Shown in pieces: positions 36,570 through 48,279 of a stretch of DNA of 64,000 nt. How positions within the stretch are numbered: position 1 is the first letter of the stretch; the number at the start of each line of letters is the position of its first letter. The notes beneath the pieces are model-generated. The model searched no databases and was not told where the DNA came from. It saw only the letters and a program-made list of their open reading frames with translations. The stretch comes from Epiperipatus broadwayi (taxonomy: Eukaryota > Onychophora > Udeonychophora > Euonychophora > Peripatidae), in NCBI GenBank assembly GCA_028023455.1, contig JAQFVV010000055.1:4246030-4310029 (forward strand), given 5' to 3'. The position numbers were made by a program, and so were the translations under genes.

Positions 36570-37100
36570 TTAGTTCTAGCTTTGAATCCTAATTTTCACT
36601 GAAGACAACAAACCACAAACTGGTTTGAAAATTTTATAGCATTGATCTAGTCTCCATTGATTAGTCAAGCTTCCAATAAATGGTTCTAGGATAAAAGTGG
36701 AGATAATTGTTCTTGGAAGCATGAAAAGTTACATGGTTTCTGGTATTAATCTTCCTATCCAAAATATAGAAAGAGCCTACAATTGATTTAGAACTGAAGT
36801 TGCTATAAAATATATAGAAACTAATTTAGCATCAATTTATATGTGCAAGGTATCTGGGTTTAAATTCTTAGGGTTTTTCTTTTTTGTTTCAAGTTGTTCA
36901 CTTGAATAGTATAAAGAAAAGGTGATTTGTTAGATGCTTAAGTACATTAGTTCTAACTTTGAATCTGGCTTCACTGATAAAGACATAAGTCATATACTGA
37001 TCTGGATTTTATAGCAATATAACACCTAGTTTCATTAATTGCTCAAATTTGCAGTAGATGGCTTTAGAGCAGAGTGAAGATAATTTGTCCGAGAGAATGT
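36570..37100. repeat. Diverged direct duplication
   Basis: Bases 36570-36720 and about 36947-37100 share CATTAGTTCTAGCTTTGAAT, then CTTCACTGA, TTTATAGCA and GGAGATAATTGT-like stretches in the same order. They look like two copies of one old repeat in tandem orientation, 377 bp apart. Confidence 0.45.
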
Positions 37101-37251
37101 ACTACCTACTTTATACCTTATAACCAATATTTTTTAAAAACAAAAAAATTCTTACAACAAAATTTATAAATAAATTTTAGAAATAACTTTAACTAAAATA
37201 ACTTTGGACATAACTGATATTGCTTTATGAGAGTCATTAGATTATATATCC

Positions 37252-37336
37252 TTAGTGGAGTGATAAAGTATTGGACTCTGGAATGCAAAGTCCTCAGATC
37301 GATTTCAATTCCAGCACATCTAGTGCTTGAACAATA
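37252..37336 (+). mobile_element. tRNA-derived SINE fragment
   Basis: The segment TAGTGGAGTGATAAAGTATT resembles a tRNA D-arm with a pol III A box. GGACT and AGTCC can form a 5-bp anticodon stem around CTGGAATGCAA, and GATCGATTTCAATTCC is a B-box-like T-arm. This order is the signature of tRNA-derived SINE heads. It is not a functional tRNA (oversized anticodon loop, no acceptor stem) and no target duplication was found. Confidence 0.45.
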
Positions 37337-37364
37337 AAACCATTTGATTACATATATATCAGGG

Positions 37365-37890
37365 GTGACCAAACATTTAGATGGTGGTGACTTTTTTAAT
37401 GAAAATGTACCTGAGAGCCACTATATTTTTTTCAGGGCTCTGAATCGGAAACTAGGGAAAAAAATATTTTTGCCCAAATGGAAAAAAATAACGGTTCAAA
37501 ATTCTGGGTTTTTTTAGAATGTACTTACGAATTGGTGTTTTGTTTTTTTTAGATATTCCCAAATATTGATGATGTTTTTAGAAGATAATTATGAACTGAT
37601 GGGGATTTTTTTCTATCGAAGATATTTACTATGATTACTATTAAATTACGTCATGTTGCTTTATAAAATATTTATTAAATTACCTATAAATAATTATTTT
37701 CTAGAGCCAAGTCCTGAATTTTAAAAAAAATTCAAGAAAATATAGAGAAAAAAACTGTTTTAGAATTGTATTTAATTCTTTTCAGCTTCTTCCACTCTAG
37801 GTTTGTTTTTGAGATTGACAATAACAACAGGTATTATTTTAAATTTAACTATTTTTAAGCGAGAATAATTTAGAATTTTGGTACTTATAA
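37365..37890. other. Intergenic, hAT-like terminus remnant
   Basis: The phrase CAGGGGTGACCAAACATTTA followed by a GAGAGCCAC block resembles one end of hAT-superfamily non-autonomous elements (often CAGGGGTNNCCAAAC). The matching other end was not located, so this is weak. Confidence 0.3.
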
Positions 37891-38997
37891 CCTAATCGGG
37901 TTTGGCCACTTGATGGCGTTCTGGCTCGCCAAAACACCTAACAAATGCAGTTTACAAGGCCTGACTTATGGTTATAGAAAACATCTAATGTTTGTCTTAG
38001 CCATTAGAAGGCCATTGATGATGACGTAACGCAGAAATAATACGGCCTATTTCTGCTTCGTGACAGTTACTGTGAATCCACACACTTATCTTTCGTGTAC
38101 AGTTTGATATATATGTGTGCGTAGTTTGATTAGTCAAATTTTTACAATATACGTTACACAATCTTTGTATTTGTAATGAATTTAAGAAACCTGACTTTAT
38201 AGTAATTTTCCAAATGGCCACACCCTTATTTAGAGAAGGTGTAATGTGTAAAAGCTTGCCGAAGGTACGTCAACAGAATTCGGCCGAGTTCGCATGCGAA
38301 ATCTTGTTTTCACGTGAAATACTACGTAGTTCATAAAATGGCTGGCGATCGCATAACTTTTTCCACAATTGCCGAAAACAGAAGCCGAGTATTTCTGCTG
38401 TCCAATAAAAATATACATGATTTTTTGTAAATTTCATAGAAAGCACATATTATAAACATGTTTAATAAGTAAATAAGACATTTATATGTGTTTGTTGTTG
38501 TTTAAAAAAGTTTGAGTTTCTTTCTTTTGTCCGACTACGGTTACAATTTTGATATCTTTTATTTTAGCATTACAAACAATAGAAAACTAACCCTAACCCT
38601 ACACAGTTGTTTTGTTATGTAGAAAGCAATAATTAAGCGAAAGACATCGCTAAATAGACATCGCAGAGTAGCAGCTTTGTCCAAAAACAGCGATGTAAAA
38701 ATAAAAAAAAAGGTCGTTTACCAATAATTAAGTGAAAGACATCGCAGAGTAGCAGCTTTGTCCAAAAACAGTGATTTAAAAATAAAAAAAAAGGTTGTCA
38801 TTTATTAAATACAAAATTAAAATTAAACAACTTTTTTAATAAAAAGGCATGAAAAAAAAAGTTATAGCAATCAATAAATTAATAACCAAAAAAAAAAAAA
38901 ACAGCGATTCGATTTAAAAATATAACGTGACCCCGAACATTGTATTGTATTGTTTTTGACTGCCAACAACGCCATCAAGTGGCCAAGCCCGATTACA
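37891..38997. mobile_element. TIR element, 1107 bp, TTATAA-flanked
   Basis: The left end TAATCGGGTTTGGCCACTTG (from 37893) is matched at the right by the complement of TAATCGGGCTTGGCCACTTG, giving an inverted repeat of about 30 bp that includes ATGGCGTT. TTATAA is found directly outside both ends (37885-37890 and 38998-39003), a candidate 6-bp target duplication. The interior holds a tandem duplication of about 90 bp (about 38627-38715 and 38722-38800; shared CATCGCAGAGTAGCAGCTTT). Two short - strand frames in it are unrecognised; no transposase motif seen. Confidence 0.65.
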
Positions 38998-39540
38998 TTA
39001 TAATTACCATAATTTTTACTTTTTTTTTTATATTCAAATCCGCTCGCAATTTATCACTATAATTTGCCAATGTTCATATCAGCTTGCACATAATAACTAA
39101 TGAATAGCATGAAGACATTATTTTTTTAAAAACATCAGAAAATGAAATTTTTAATATTTATACTTTCAAGTTCACATGCCAATGTTTAGTTATAGGTTGT
39201 TTTATTATTTAGTTTTGAGTATCTTGATATATGATTTTAAAAAAATATAACCAATTTATAACTTTATTACCTTTTCCTCTATCCTATTTAAGTAGTCTTT
39301 GTCATGGCTTATAAATGACAATATCTTGATATTTTTATAAGATACAATTTCCAAGTAAAATCTTTTAAATACCTATATTTCGTTTTTAAATCATTAACAT
39401 AAATATGCACACAAATAAATAATTGTATAAACGGTATATATTTATGCGGTTTTATTTATATGTTAATGATTTAAAAACAATATATTTTAAAAATTGCATT
39501 TTAAAATTCTATCTCGTAAAAATAATTAATGTATACAGTC

Positions 39541-39568
39541 CTGAGGAAGATATCTAATTAGTCGAAAT
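39541..39568 (+). ncRNA. Degenerate Penelope-type hammerhead core
   Basis: CTGAGGA fits the CUGANGA core, followed by a weak stem II (GAT...GTC) and GAAA. The layout 'GAAGA...AGTCGAAA' recalls the hammerhead motifs of Penelope-like elements and the better motifs at 50766-50965. Stem I and III are not convincing. Confidence 0.3.
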
Positions 39569-39981
39569 GTAGAAAGATAACATAAGCAAATAATAACTTA
39601 TGATAAATATAGTTGAAATAATCAGCAGTTTATATAATAAAATCTTTCTTAAAAACAGTATGGTAATGTTAAAGCCCAAATTTTTAGCCTACAAAAGATT
39701 CTTTTTTATTGGCCACTACATTTTGAATATAACAAATTCAATTTGGTCATTATTATTTGTGAGAATTTATCATACTATTCTTACAGAAGATGTAATCAAA
39801 TGAATTAGTAGCTATTTTCAAAGAATTTACATTTTGTCATGATAAAATGTTAAACAGAATGAATATTAGATTTTTTAGAAGTTGCATCAAAGTTTGCATA
39901 TATTTATGCCAACTTGTATTTTATGATAAGTTTTTTAGCACTTATGTATCTGTGAGCAAGAAGTTTCCATAGGCAAATAGT

Positions 39982-40059
39982 GGAGAAGCCATTCCCTATC
40001 AGACTTGCCAAAAGATTACTGGAGAAGCCATTCCCTATCAGACTTGCCAAAAGATTACT
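39982..40059. repeat. Perfect 39-bp tandem duplication
   Basis: Two identical 39-bp units, 39982-40020 and 40021-40059, beginning GGAGAAGCCATTCCC and ending AAAGATTACT. The identity implies a recent local duplication, or an assembly artefact. Confidence 0.9.
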
Positions 40060-40330
40060 CTCTTAAAAATAGCTAGACATCCATTTACCACCCAAGAAGC
40101 AGATGGATAGTTGGGTTGGTTAAGGATTAATTACCCGAAACCTGAAAAAAATCCCAAGTTTGATTTTGAACTTAAAGTCATTGTCATGGTAGTTGGGTTC
40201 ATAAGGTCCTACATATTCATAAAGTTTATTTAAGACTATAATTTATAATGAAAACGAGAATCAATTGCATTTATAAATTTCAGCATTTTATATTTTAATT
40301 GAAAAAATACAAACACTGAGGAAAAATAAT

Positions 40331-40336
40331 TTTATT
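40331..40336 (-). terminator. Candidate UBE2F poly(A) signal
   Basis: AATAAA on the - strand, about 100 nt downstream of the UBE2F stop codon, in an A+T-rich 3' UTR. It is the nearest canonical signal. Confidence 0.5.
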
Positions 40337-40435
40337 ACATAATTTAGAATCACATTTGGTGTAGGCTTCAAATACAAACTTTTTATAAATAAAAGTATAC
40401 ATTTTTTTTCTCTCTCTTCAAGATGATGAAATATG

Positions 40436-40489
40436 TCACCGGGAAGCATACTTTTGAACATATTCTCTAACTTTGGTTCTGAAAGATTC
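40436..40489 (-). CDS. UBE2F: UBE2F (NEDD8-conjugating E2), last coding exon
   Basis: On the - strand the exon encodes ESFRTKVREYVQKYASR and a TGA stop (18 codons, phase 0), preceded by the acceptor TTTTTCCTTAG. It matches the C-terminal helix of human UBE2F (EDFRNKVDDYIKRYAR). UBE2F carries NEDD8 from the UBA3-NAE1 E1 to cullin 5 with RBX2/RNF7 in the cytosol and nucleus. The catalytic Cys and the E1-binding N-terminus are encoded by exons outside the window. The exon is joined to 59710-59772 across a 19,220-bp intron. The neighbour ERP44 converges on it, with unrelated function. Confidence 0.92.
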   Translation of the reverse strand, partial: ESFRTKVREYVQKYASR

Positions 40490-43126
40490 CTAAGGAAAAA
40501 TGAAATATATATATATTATTATTAATAATAATCAAAAAAAAAAAGGTAATTAGAGAATTACAAAAAAGATAATAACTATTTCCAAATCAACCTAATGATT
40601 ATTTTGCACATCGAAATTTCATGTACTGTAAATTCTCAAAACGTTTTCAATGACCAGAAAAAGTGAAGAATATAAACATAGTAGAACAATCTTGTTAAAA
40701 ATAAATGAAAAAAAAAGATTGATTGAGGAAATTAGAGATAGAAAGAAACTATTGGACATATACTAAGAAGAAAGTATGGTTTAGTGAAAGATGTTTTGGA
40801 GGAAGTGATGAGTGGAAACAATAAGAAAAGTTGACATTGCTCAATATGAGATGGCAAGACATGGAATTGAACTGGACAATGAAGAGAACGGAGTGGAGAA
40901 TGTGACTCCTCTCTAGACTTGTCCATAGGACAGAATACTATTGACTGATTGGTTGAATAACCAGCCACCTTTATCCTTTAGTAGGATAGGTATTACATCA
41001 CATGACACACACCCTTTCTTTGTTTTACACAAGTTGTTTAAACTATAGCAAAAAAAAATTCCTCACAATAGTCAACTAATGTAAGCTAGAGTAATCAATA
41101 AATCCTAGAAGGTTGTGCTGGACTAATATTATTGCACTCGTATTTAGAAATCAAATTTTAAAATGTCAAAACAATTAAAATGATAACATTGTAATCAGCA
41201 AAATGTCGCTACCTGACTGTAAATATTTAAAAAAAAAAAAAATTCTGAAAATTTACTCCGGCAAATAATATTATTCATTCCTATCTGATTAATGAGTAAA
41301 ATAAAGTTGCGCAACTTTTTTCGTCAGCAGGCTGAATAAAATTTTCTTAACGTGATGCAGTCCGGAATAGATTGAACAATTTTCAGAACTTAAAAAAAAA
41401 ATGTTAAATTACCTGAATTATCAAATTATTAACATATTTTAAAAAATTGTTTTGACCTGCAGTGATGAAAGTCAATAGCACAAACAAACGTGTGAATAAA
41501 TATCAAATTAAATATATTGATCATCTGGCGAAAGCAAGATGTGCACGTGATTCACTGGGCAGCTTTAAAACTGGGTGGATTTTTTTGAGAATGACATTTT
41601 TATTTAACGAAGGGTTTGATTAAAATTTGGGAACATCTCCCTACCGAGAATGATGCAGTTCACTATTTTCAAAAAATGGTGACAGACTGGAATAACTACC
41701 TGTGAGAAGTTTGTTATTCTGAGAAACAAATAGCTGCTGGATTCGAACATTTTCGTGTAAATCATAGCTATGCTTTCGTTTGCATTTTGCAACAGTGCAC
41801 ACCAGTGATTGTAGGAAGAATCTTTTTTTTTTTGTTTGTTTTCTTTTTATTGTAATAAAGGTATATTGCTAAAAGTTTAGTTGTTGCAACATCATTTCTC
41901 ATTAAAATGTTTTCATTTATTTCAGTAAATAAAGTTATAGGTCGCCATTTTGTACGAAATAAAGTTATCATTTTTGCCAATAACTCCATTCACCTCAAAA
42001 ACATAAATACACGTTTATTTCCATTAAGCAAAGTTATAGGTCGCCATTTTGTACAAAATAAAGTTGCTTGTCATATATTTATGAAAATTGATGGATTAAA
42101 TTTGTCGGAAGATCTTGGGCAGTCACTATTTTATGAGATCGCAAGATTCAAAAGTTATCACTGGAAGTGTGTATTTCACAGCAGGTTTAACCCACCTAAA
42201 TAGGAATAGGTTATAGAAAAAAAATTAAAATTTGAAACAAACATTAGTATTGTCTAGTCTCCTAATAATTCCTTAGGTGTGGATTGTCTATTTATGAGTG
42301 GGCCGGATTCGACATCTTTGCAGGCCGACAGTGTCCCATCATTTTAGAATTCGTAATTTATTTAACATAATAAATGAAAAATAACCATTTCAAAAACACC
42401 AATTTTGCAAAATATGATTGATTAGTAATTTGGAAATGAAACTGGAAAATGGTAATTAATATATATATATGATGACAGCCATAGAACTAGTCTGGGGATA
42501 TTGGATAAGTAGAAACTAGATGGGGATTTGGAGAGAGTTGCTACTATTTCAATAACTTGTGTAAGGAAAAGAAATAGTGGTACATGCGAAGTTAATGTCA
42601 ATCCTAGTCAAAGAATTTTTTTTTTCAAGCCTAGCCAAAGAAGATTCATGACTGTAGTTATAAAAAACCAAAGACATCAAAATATATAGTGTTTTCCTGA
42701 AGATTTGTGATGATGGTATTAGGAAAATACAAAAATATTGGATGGAGAAGAAAAGGTACAAAGAAGAAAATTTAAAGAAGCTACTCACATGACAATGGAA
42801 ACAACCCCATAAGACAACCTAATGTGATTATACATAATGTATGGAAAAACCGCTAATCGACCTTGCTCTTAGGAAAAAGTGGAGAAATCAGGAGGAACCT
42901 CATAGATAATTGTATGAAATTTCTATTTACGGTTGTCTTTGGCCAAATGGCTCAATTAGTGTTACCAAAAATTCAATATTCAAGAATCTAAGGGTCCAGG
43001 ATTCCCATGCTATACCTGAAGAAATACCTCTGTGTGCTATTACTAATAGTTGAATGTATTTGGAATATTTAAATAAAGTTAATTTTTTCTAACGACATTC
43101 GATACTTATATTAGATGATGGAAATA
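40490..43126. other. UBE2F last intron, left part
   Basis: At 41932-41967 and 42029-42066 a 36-bp motif, AAAGTTATAGGTCGCCATTT plus TGTAC(G/A)AAATAAAGTT, occurs twice. At 41085-41115 and 42470-42535 are fragments of the 26955-27222 repeat family. Around 42290-42345 a G+C-rich patch (GGGCCGGATTCGAC) recalls hAT-type element interiors. The - strand open frame at 40732-40968 and the + frame at 41907-42203 are unrecognised. Confidence 0.4.
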
Positions 43127-44134
43127 CACCTGGGTCTTGTTTTACGCGATAGATAGGTTCCTCAGAAAACACGCGCAAACGAGATCGTGCAAAAATAGAC
43201 GTAACTTACCTTGAAAAAGGGGGGATACAGACTGTGATTTTTCAAAAATCGCGTAAAAGCAAAGCACCAACGTAAAATTACTTTAAAATTCGCACAAAAA
43301 AAAAAATAAGGAAATAAAATATGACTAATAAAAAATTTCAAATTTGAAAAAAATTGATACAAGACAAACTTTTTTTAACTATAATATTTAATTTTATTCA
43401 AAATAATATATTTTTATGCATAATTTACAGTACAGTAATTGACATTTTTTTATACACGTTTTAATTATTATCGCTACTTGCCGATAAACAGGTTCGTTTG
43501 CAAACTGGTAAAAAATCAGATTCTTCACAAGAGGAAATACAACTAGCGCCAACTTCACTCTCATGTTGTGTTAATGGTTTTCTGGTGACAACGTAATTAG
43601 TAATTAATCTTTGAGATGATGATTTTATTAATTGTTTATGAAGCTCGCGATATCCAGACATACAACCATTTAGCTCTCGTTGGAATTTAAGAGCACGTTC
43701 GTGATTAGTGTCATTAATAAGAAAATAATTAAAAATAAACTTGTGGACACTAAATGATTAATAATTGATTACGTTCTTTTTTAAAAAGCAAAAACAGAAT
43801 GTGATTTAAAATGCAAAATTAACATGCACAATGTTTGAACAAATTTACATTATAATCTTGTAAAATTTAATGTGTGTATACATAAAATGTGGAAATCATG
43901 ATTTTAATTTCATTATTGCATAAAATCTTACTATTATAAAGCACTGAAAATATTGAAATTACTAAGATGAAAGTCGAATTCCAATAATGTGCTATTACTT
44001 TCAATATGACGTAAGTGCGCGAAATTTATTATTTAAAGTAATAGCGCATTATCGGAGTTCGACTTCCGAAGAAACGTGAATCGCGTAACTTCAAAATCGC
44101 GTTAAATAAATCCGCGTAAAAAGAGACCCAGGTG
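43127..44134. mobile_element. Non-autonomous pogo/Tigger-like DNA transposon, copy 2
   Basis: 1008-bp copy of the element at 9902-10843. Its ends are CACCTGGGTCTTGTTTTACG and the complement ending GGGTCTC..., flanked by TA at 43125-43126 and 44135-44136. It lacks the LINE tail seen in copy 1 and so preserves the empty site. A 66-residue - strand frame (43461-43661, MSGYRELHKQLIKSSSQRLI...) lies inside it; it could be a remnant of a transposase C-terminus, but no DDE motif is visible. Confidence 0.8.
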
Positions 44135-44870
44135 TAGTTCGATATATAAATACAATCAAAATATATAGATTCTGTACTGGGTTCAAATCTTTATTTACAA
44201 GTAAATAAGCTTGGATTGAAAACATTGTGTTTTCAGTTTGGATTCATTGCTTCAGATAAACATATAATTTTTACAATATTAAACTTCTCTAACCTAAGCG
44301 TGTTAGCGCAGAATTATTGATATTAACTCATTTAAGTAAAAAGTAGTTGCTGGGGGGGGGGGGATACATTAGACCCAAAGCTATAGATCCAAGGCTCTTC
44401 AATGATGACAGCCATAAGCTAGAAGTTAAGTCTGGTGATATTGGATAAATAGGCACTAGATGGGGATTTAAATACAAAAACCTTTTGGCATCTATTGATT
44501 AATAAGGTTTTCGCTGGGTGGCACTACTGTATGGAGAGAGTTGCTATTATTTATATATGCTAATATTAATCAAAATTTTACATTGAAATTTATTTAATCC
44601 AAATTCATAATAATAACTTGATAAAAACATAAAAAAAAACTTGTTCAATTTTTAACTTAAAAAAACTAAAAAAATTCAATCAAGCTATCAGATATAAAAC
44701 TTTTGTGCTCTGCCACTTATTCCATACCCTGAACAACCGACTGTTCTTTTAAGAGCAGTAATTAATTCCAAATCCATCTATTGTAAGCTTGAATAATCTA
44801 AGGAATGCTAAACAGTAGCGTTTGGGTTAATGGGCTTCATCAGTGGGAAGCTTTTGAATAAGTTGTATAT
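44135..44870. repeat. UBE2F intron with a fragment of the 26955 repeat family
   Basis: Bases about 44360-44540 match the fold-back short repeat: a block with GATGACAGCCATAAGCTAGA and the end GGTGGCACTACTGTATGGAG. The G11 run at 44353 sits at its edge. The remaining sequence is unremarkable. Confidence 0.55.
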
Positions 44871-46035
44871 GTGATGTGGGGCACTGTGACCTTATTCAGA
44901 GTCAGGAATCTCTCGGCAACTATGCCCAGAGAAACCTGTTAGCCACTTTGACTTTCCATTCTTCACCCTAACTTTTCCCATATTCTTCTCTATTCTGCTC
45001 CATCCCATTTCCACAACATAATCTTTGTCAACTGTATAGCCTTTATATCTAAATCCCCCCTTATCTTTTTCCAAACCCACCATAAAAATCAAGAAACCCA
45101 TCTTCTATATAATCACTTTGTTTATATTTATTTTCCCACAACTTCATTATTTGTGCCCTTTCTACTTGCAAGCATTTACATTCAATTAACAGATGCCTAA
45201 TATTTTCTCTGTCTTCCTTACACAACTTGCAGACTAAATCATCCATATTTTTCCATTTATGTATATATTCCCTTGTTGTTAAAGATCCCATTCGATCCTT
45301 AAACAGTAAACTACTTTTCTTGCAATTATCATAAATTAACTCGCACCCAATATTCTGTTTACTTCTATAAATACTTAAACTCTTTTTACTCTCCATACCA
45401 GTTCTCCCTATTTTTCTATCCCATTCCTTAACACTATAACACTCAACATTTCTCCTAACACAATCATCCCACATTTTGTATATGTATAGTGACAAAGTCT
45501 TTATCCAAATCTTCTGCATTTCACATTACCTTTCTCATCCATCTTGTTACCTGCCCTTTATTCATAACCCAATTAAATACTATTTTGGCTTTTATTATCC
45601 ATAAACTGCAATCTACCGAACATTTTCATTTTGCTTTTTGCATCTCTCTAATAAAAACTTGACTATCTCATTTCTCCTTGAATTGCCTCCTTTGCCATCC
45701 ACACTTCTGCATCTAATGCATGTCTTCCTATTTCTCTTTGTAGTACATACAAGTGCTTTAAAACACTTGTATATACTATTATGAATATTGGAGAAGTAAA
45801 CTAAATTATTTTTACTTCTCTTTGTATTTTTTCTAAGTAATCTAATACCCCTTTACTAACCCAATGCATCGTTACCATATGTTAACCCTGCTACTGCCAC
45901 CCCTTTCCATACAATTCTAGCTACATCATATTTATTATATGAAAACACTGTTAATTTCTTTATCCCTTTCTTTTCTTTGCTTCATTTATCAATTTTTTCT
46001 CCCATTCATCCAAGCAATTTCTCTGATTACTTAAG
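44871..46035 (-). pseudogene. Decayed LINE ORF2, - strand (copy 2)
   Basis: A 152-residue frame (45061-45519) keeps the LINE C-terminal region: KWKNMDDLVCKLCKEDRENI and RHLLIECKCLQVERAQIMKL, a Cys-Cys-His-Cys knuckle (CKLC, then H and C of HLLIEC). It aligns with copy 1 at 22126-23600 from the 3' tail (GTGATGTGGGG) through to about 46035. Beyond the frame the copy is broken by frameshifts, and a 73-bp insertion sits at 45743-45815. The reverse-transcriptase core is absent in this copy (5' truncation). Confidence 0.75.
45732..45826. mobile_element. 73-bp insertion with 11-bp target-site duplication inside the LINE
   Basis: Compared with LINE copy 1, bases 45743-45815 are extra, and TTCTCTTTGTA is duplicated on both sides (45732-45742 and 45816-45826). 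The insert contains a short palindrome ACAAGTGCTTTAAAACACTTGT. Its GAAGTAAACTAAATTAT stretch also occurs near 23960, so it belongs to a repeat family. It is too short to code; type unknown. Confidence 0.7.
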
Positions 46036-47519
46036 ACGATTCCTCTCCCAATGGTCGTGGTGTCCATGATGTAATTTTAATGATCCACAAAGAAATTCAG
46101 ATATTATTTAAGTTCGCTAAACTCGTTTAATAAAATCTTTAAATAAATAAATAATACAGAGTGAAAAGCCTTAAAATTTTTGATCCTATTCTTAACAAAC
46201 TACTTGTGTGAAAAAACATTCTGAACAGTAACAGCTATTAAAAACAAGTATCGCTCTCAGCTTGAAATAGAAGTTCCTTTACATGTTGCAATAACATCAT
46301 TGGAGCCAAGGATTAGTAAAATAATTTTAAATCAAGAGCAGCAAATGTTGTGCTAATTTTTAATATGTATTACTATTATTTATTATTATTATTGTATTAA
46401 AATTATAAATATATATGTATATCATACTCAATGCTCATATAAATTCGTATCTTTAAAAATTATGTTAGTGGTCCGCAATATTTAAAAGGTTACCAACCGC
46501 CGATCCCCAATATATTCTAAAAGGTTGCTGATCGCTGCTGTAACAGCTACTACTTACACTAACAATTTAACAATCCAAAATTTCAGAAACATCCTAAATT
46601 AAATCTAAACCATCTATCTCATCTCTATGGTTATAAAAATATTATTAGACCAATAATGACAAATTTCAATGACTTGTTTTATCCCAACTTTTTAATTTCA
46701 GGTTTTTAGTGTGTGAGTATAGAGTTAAGGCTATTCCCTGATCATCTTGATGCCATTAATCCAAAACTCCTCTGCTAAAAATTTTACACTGAAAATTGTG
46801 TATTTCTTCTCCAGATTATTAAAAAATAATTCAATGTGCACTTATTTGGAAGTCATGTGACATTCAAATACTTGAGTGACATTTACTCTCGATCCAGATA
46901 CTTTTAGATCTCGAGTCTGCCATTCTGCAACAATGCTAAATTCACAGAAACTGCTACTCACTGATTGATCAAGATCACTTTAGAATGATTTACTGCTCAT
47001 AAAAGCATACGTTGGATATAAACAGAAAAAAATCTTACATTTTACTAGCAATTTACCATACAATTATTTACACAAATACTGAGAAAATAGATTACTGATA
47101 ACGATTGCAATAATAGTACTGCATAGATGATATCAAAACAATACATGTAAAAAAAAAAATTTCTTTTAAATCTCAAAACACTGAAGAATAAGAATTTCCC
47201 AATTCCAGCAGCCACACATAATCGATGAGTAAATTATTACAAATAATAGTATAGCCAAACTTGTCTGATTCAAAGCCTTTAATTGTAGACAATCCACCTA
47301 CCCACCTGTATTATTCAAAATAAGCTAACTAATGAGCGGAGATATTGAAATGCCATCCTCCATGTCCTGGGAGTCCTACATATATTGCCACTTACCAATA
47401 ATTTCATCCACAGTTTATATTGTTGCATCTGCAATTGGAAGAAATATCACTACTAAATGTAATCCGTCAAATCTAAGGAAGAAAGATAGATAACCTAAAA
47501 GAATTTAAATAGTGACAAA
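46036..47519. other. UBE2F intron, little recognised
   Basis: At about 46484-46543 two AAAAGGTT-containing units (GGTTACCAACCGCCGATCCC and GGTTGCTGATCGCTGCTG) read on the - strand like a hAT terminus (CAGCAGCGATCAGCAACCTT). The matching end was not found. The rest is A+T-rich and featureless. Confidence 0.35.
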
Positions 47520-48150
47520 CTCACCATGCAGTAGTGCCACCCAGTGCAAGGCATAGTAATCAATGGATGCAAAGTTTGTGAAAATCACTATCAAGTCTCT
47601 ACTCATCCAATATTCCCAGACTATTTTCTAGCTTGTAGTAAGGAACCTTGGATTTCAGAGCAAGATCTTAGGATTTAATGGAACCCTAGCAGCCATCTTT
47701 CACCTTTTTAATAAACTATGAAGCTATGGTTTAAAATGAAAACAGATGTTTTCAATCCAAGCTCCGAACCCAATTCAGTAACCATGCATTTTGGTTCTCT
47801 TGTTCTTTAATAATCACATGGACACCATCATCCTTTGGGAGGCATGGTATTAAATCACTAAACATTTCCTATGCTTACACAAGCTGTTAAATTAGTGACA
47901 AACTTACCATACAATAGTGCTTTATAGTTAACTAAAAAAGTAAAAGGTGGCTGTTGGATGGTTGCATTAAATCCTAAGATCTGGGTGCTGTGCATCAAGT
48001 CCAAGGTTCTCACTGATTAAAGTCACAACTAGAAACCAGTCTGAGAATATTGGATGAGTAGACACTAGGTAAGGATTTTATGCCCAAACCTTCTTACATC
48101 CATTGATTATTATGGCTTGCCACTATATGGAAAATTTGTCAAGTGTTTTA
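47520..48150. repeat. Two copies of the 26955 short fold-back repeat family
   Basis: Bases 47520-47705 read in one direction (CAGTAGTGCCACCCAGTGCA, ATCAATGGATGCA, CTCATCCAATATTCCCAGAC). The second copy at about 47900-48150 has both ends (CAAACTTACCATACAATAGTGC and CTATATGGAAAATTTGTCAA) and a centre with AGAAACCAGTCTGAGAATAT. Both are diverged. Confidence 0.6.
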
Positions 48151-48279
48151 ACAGTTTGTGTAAGCATAGGGAATTGTGATCATGTGACGTATAGTGATCT
48201 AAAAGAATTTAATCATTTAAATAAAAAATTTTAATGGTAACAAGAAGAAAAAACAGTTCACAAGAAGTCTTTATTCTTT

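Larger units (their letters stand above)
38998..40330. other. Intergenic; small hairpin and tandem repeats
   Basis: At 39379-39477 a hairpin pairs CGTTTTTAAATCATTAACAT with its complement. At 39541-39568 is a hammerhead-like core (annotated separately). At 39982-40059 a 39-bp unit, GGAGAAGCCATTCCCTATCA and the next 19 bases, is perfectly repeated twice. No gene is evident. Confidence 0.5.

Noticed and set aside
38587-38602. Telomere-like AACCCTAACCCT
   Set aside because: Only two units, inside a TIR element and surrounded by unrelated sequence; not an array.
38627-38800. CRISPR-like repeat spacing
   Set aside because: Only two units of a tandem duplication, in animal DNA; no array.
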